A stretch of 64,000 nt of DNA, from assembly GCF_001006305.1 (NCBI RefSeq), contig NZ_LBHJ01000012.1:1-64000 (forward strand), given 5' to 3'. Below are positions 63,070 to 64,000 of the stretch, piece by piece (position 1 is the first letter of the stretch; every line of letters begins with the position of its first letter). The DNA comes from Silvibacterium bohemicum (GTDB lineage Bacteria > Acidobacteriota > Terriglobia > Terriglobales > Acidobacteriaceae). The translations under genes were made by a program, and so were the position numbers. The notes under the pieces are model-generated. The model worked only from the letters and a program-made list of their open reading frames with translations. It was not told the DNA's origin and made no database searches.

Positions 63070-63324
63070 TTACCTCTGCGATCGCGCCTTCTGCGCAGGC
63101 CCGAAATGATCTTCGCGGATGCGCATCTGTTTTATCATCTCCCGCAGCTTGAAAGCCCTCAGAAGCTGCGCGTCCACCAGCAAACGATGACGGCGGCGCT
63201 GGTCCGCATTCTCGAATGTGGAGATCATTTGCTCATCGAGTGCAGCCTGTTGCTCCAGTTCGATCGCAGCCGTAAATACCGCGGCGTGAAATCGGGCACT
63301 TACATGTAATGGTTCAGAGCGCAT
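63070..63324 (-). CDS. Small hypothetical protein
   Basis: An 84-residue, charged, helical product (EQQAALDEQMISTFENADQ; LRAFKLREMIKQMRIREDHF) with a basic tail. Start candidates are the ATGs at 63324 and 63336; the frame stays open further to 63441. No signal or membrane helix. I recognise no family. Its composition is protein-like, but nothing else confirms it. Confidence 0.45.
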   Translation of the reverse strand: MRSEPLHVSARFHAAVFTAAIELEQQAALDEQMISTFENADQRRRHRLLVDAQLLRAFKLREMIKQMRIREDHFGPAQKARSQR

Positions 63325-63540
63325 CGTATCCCGCATCGTGCTCAAGAATGTTGTTACCTGAACGATGATAGGAAAACGCACCGCATCGCGCGAGATTACG
63401 GAGCCAACTCTTTGGTTTAAACTTGCCGCTTTTTGAGGCAATGCAGCTGCTGATATACGGTTGCGCGGCTTATTACGGCCGAGCTATCTCATAAATGGCT
63501 GCTATCAGAAATCATTCTCACCGCCATAGTGTTTTTGCAC

Positions 63541-63612
63541 CCGGAGGGAGGGCATGGCTTCAGCCATGCCATAAAACACCCATTTTTCGAGGGCTTCAGC
63601 CCCGGATAGAGT
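63541..63612. repeat. GGCTTCAGCC hairpins near thrS
   Basis: GGCATGGCTTCAGCCATGCC (about 63551-63570) is a perfect hairpin, followed by GGGCTTCAGCCCC (about 63592-63604). Similar elements occur at 8510, 26825, 50330-50580 and 58570. Confidence 0.7.
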
Positions 63613-63714
63613 CGGCGTTGGCAACCAGAATTATTTATGAGATCGCAACCGGATAAGAATTCCTACTCCCGTCGACTTCTCCGTGTCCTCTGCGTCCTCT
63701 GTGGTGAGTTCTAT

Positions 63715-64000
63715 CTACAGCTCCATCGACTTACCGGCGACCAGCTCACCCGCGCGCGCCAGGAAATCCGCCAGCGAAACCGATCCCTGGTCGCCCTTAC
63801 CGCGAGCGCGCACACTTACTCCGCCCGCTGCTTCTTCTTTGTCGCCCATCACCAGAACATAAGGCACCTTCTGCATGGTGAAGTCGCGAATCTTCGCGTT
63901 CATCTTTTCGTTGCGCGCATCGAGCTCCACGCGGAAGCCGGCCTTCTGTAACTCTGCCTGAACTTTTTCCGCGTACGCCTGGTGACGCTCGCTGATTGGG
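63715..64000 (-). CDS. thrS: Threonyl-tRNA synthetase, C-terminal part (runs off the window)
   Basis: The last 95 codons only; the gene continues beyond the window edge. It encodes the end of the anticodon-binding domain: PISERHQAYAEKV, ARNEKMNAKIRDF, QKVPYVLVMGDKEEA and RGKGDQGSVSLADF, all strongly typical of ThrRS. The gene is transcribed leftward and ends at 63715. Confidence 0.9.
   Translation of the reverse strand, partial: PISERHQAYAEKVQAELQKAGFRVELDARNEKMNAKIRDFTMQKVPYVLVMGDKEEAAGGVSVRARGKGDQGSVSLADFLARAGELVAGKSMEL

Overview
The window is about 64 kb of a high-GC (roughly 60%) diderm bacterial chromosome. LptD, a PagL-like lipid A deacylase, Ton/ExbB/ExbD, SurA and RlpA show a Gram-negative envelope. 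Gene content (secreted plant-polymer hydrolases, MacB-like permeases without ATPases, an HpnI-type hopanoid glycosyltransferase, a tetraether/diabolic-acid-type radical SAM enzyme) and very frequent short palindromic intergenic repeats suggest an acidobacterium of the class Terriglobia. That assignment is inference, since no rRNA gene is present. I saw no rRNA, tRNA, CRISPR array, insertion sequence or prophage.

Layout. 0.2-5 kb: a small membrane protein, an HpnI-like glycosyltransferase and two MacB-like permeases. 5-9.4 kb: glutathione-independent formaldehyde dehydrogenase, a ParE/RelE-type toxin-antitoxin pair, YchF, and a duplicated small membrane/coiled-coil gene whose second copy is frameshifted. 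9.4-18.2 kb: secreted glycosidases (debranching-like six-hairpin enzyme, GH67 alpha-glucuronidase, GH3 beta-xylosidase/glucosidase with PA14) plus a small secreted protein. 18.2-32.8 kb: M28 peptidase, MutY, a cysteine-free transglycosylase-like protein, the large radical SAM protein, outer-membrane proteins, RlpA, a DEAD-box helicase, a DJ-1/PfpI protein, PagL-like deacylase, thioesterase and ThiE-like protein. 33-41.3 kb: SthA transhydrogenase, ROK kinase, GT39-type transferase, RDD protein, LptD.

41.6-44.3 kb is the most unusual part. Seven tandem, same-strand 40-codon genes each encode a Sec-type signal peptide and a nearly invariant proline-rich tail of about 16 residues ending in Arg-Gly. 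Without an obvious terminator they run into a seven-helix membrane protein gene, which overlaps a membrane-anchored partner by 4 nt. Copies differ mostly by synonymous changes, so the peptides appear to be maintained by selection. I know of no described system that matches.

44.7-51.6 kb: DsbA-like lipoprotein, SurA-like isomerase with a Gfo/Idh/MocA oxidoreductase, a split biotin-dependent carboxylase (biotin carboxylase plus carrier), and a TPR lipoprotein. 51.7-60.6 kb: exbD-exbD-exbB-tonB, then secF, secD, yajC, tgt (the classical Sec-accessory order, opened up by repeats), and thymidine kinase. 60.7-64 kb: a beta/gamma-crystallin-like secreted protein, periplasmic trehalase, a small hypothetical gene and the 3' end of thrS.

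Intergenic regions are full of several families of short repeats: two palindromes, a 15-nt tandem unit, a GCGCAATTGCCTGGACGG-type element and GGCTTCAGCC hairpins. They often abut stop codons. One simple repeat appears to have entered the tgt reading frame in frame.
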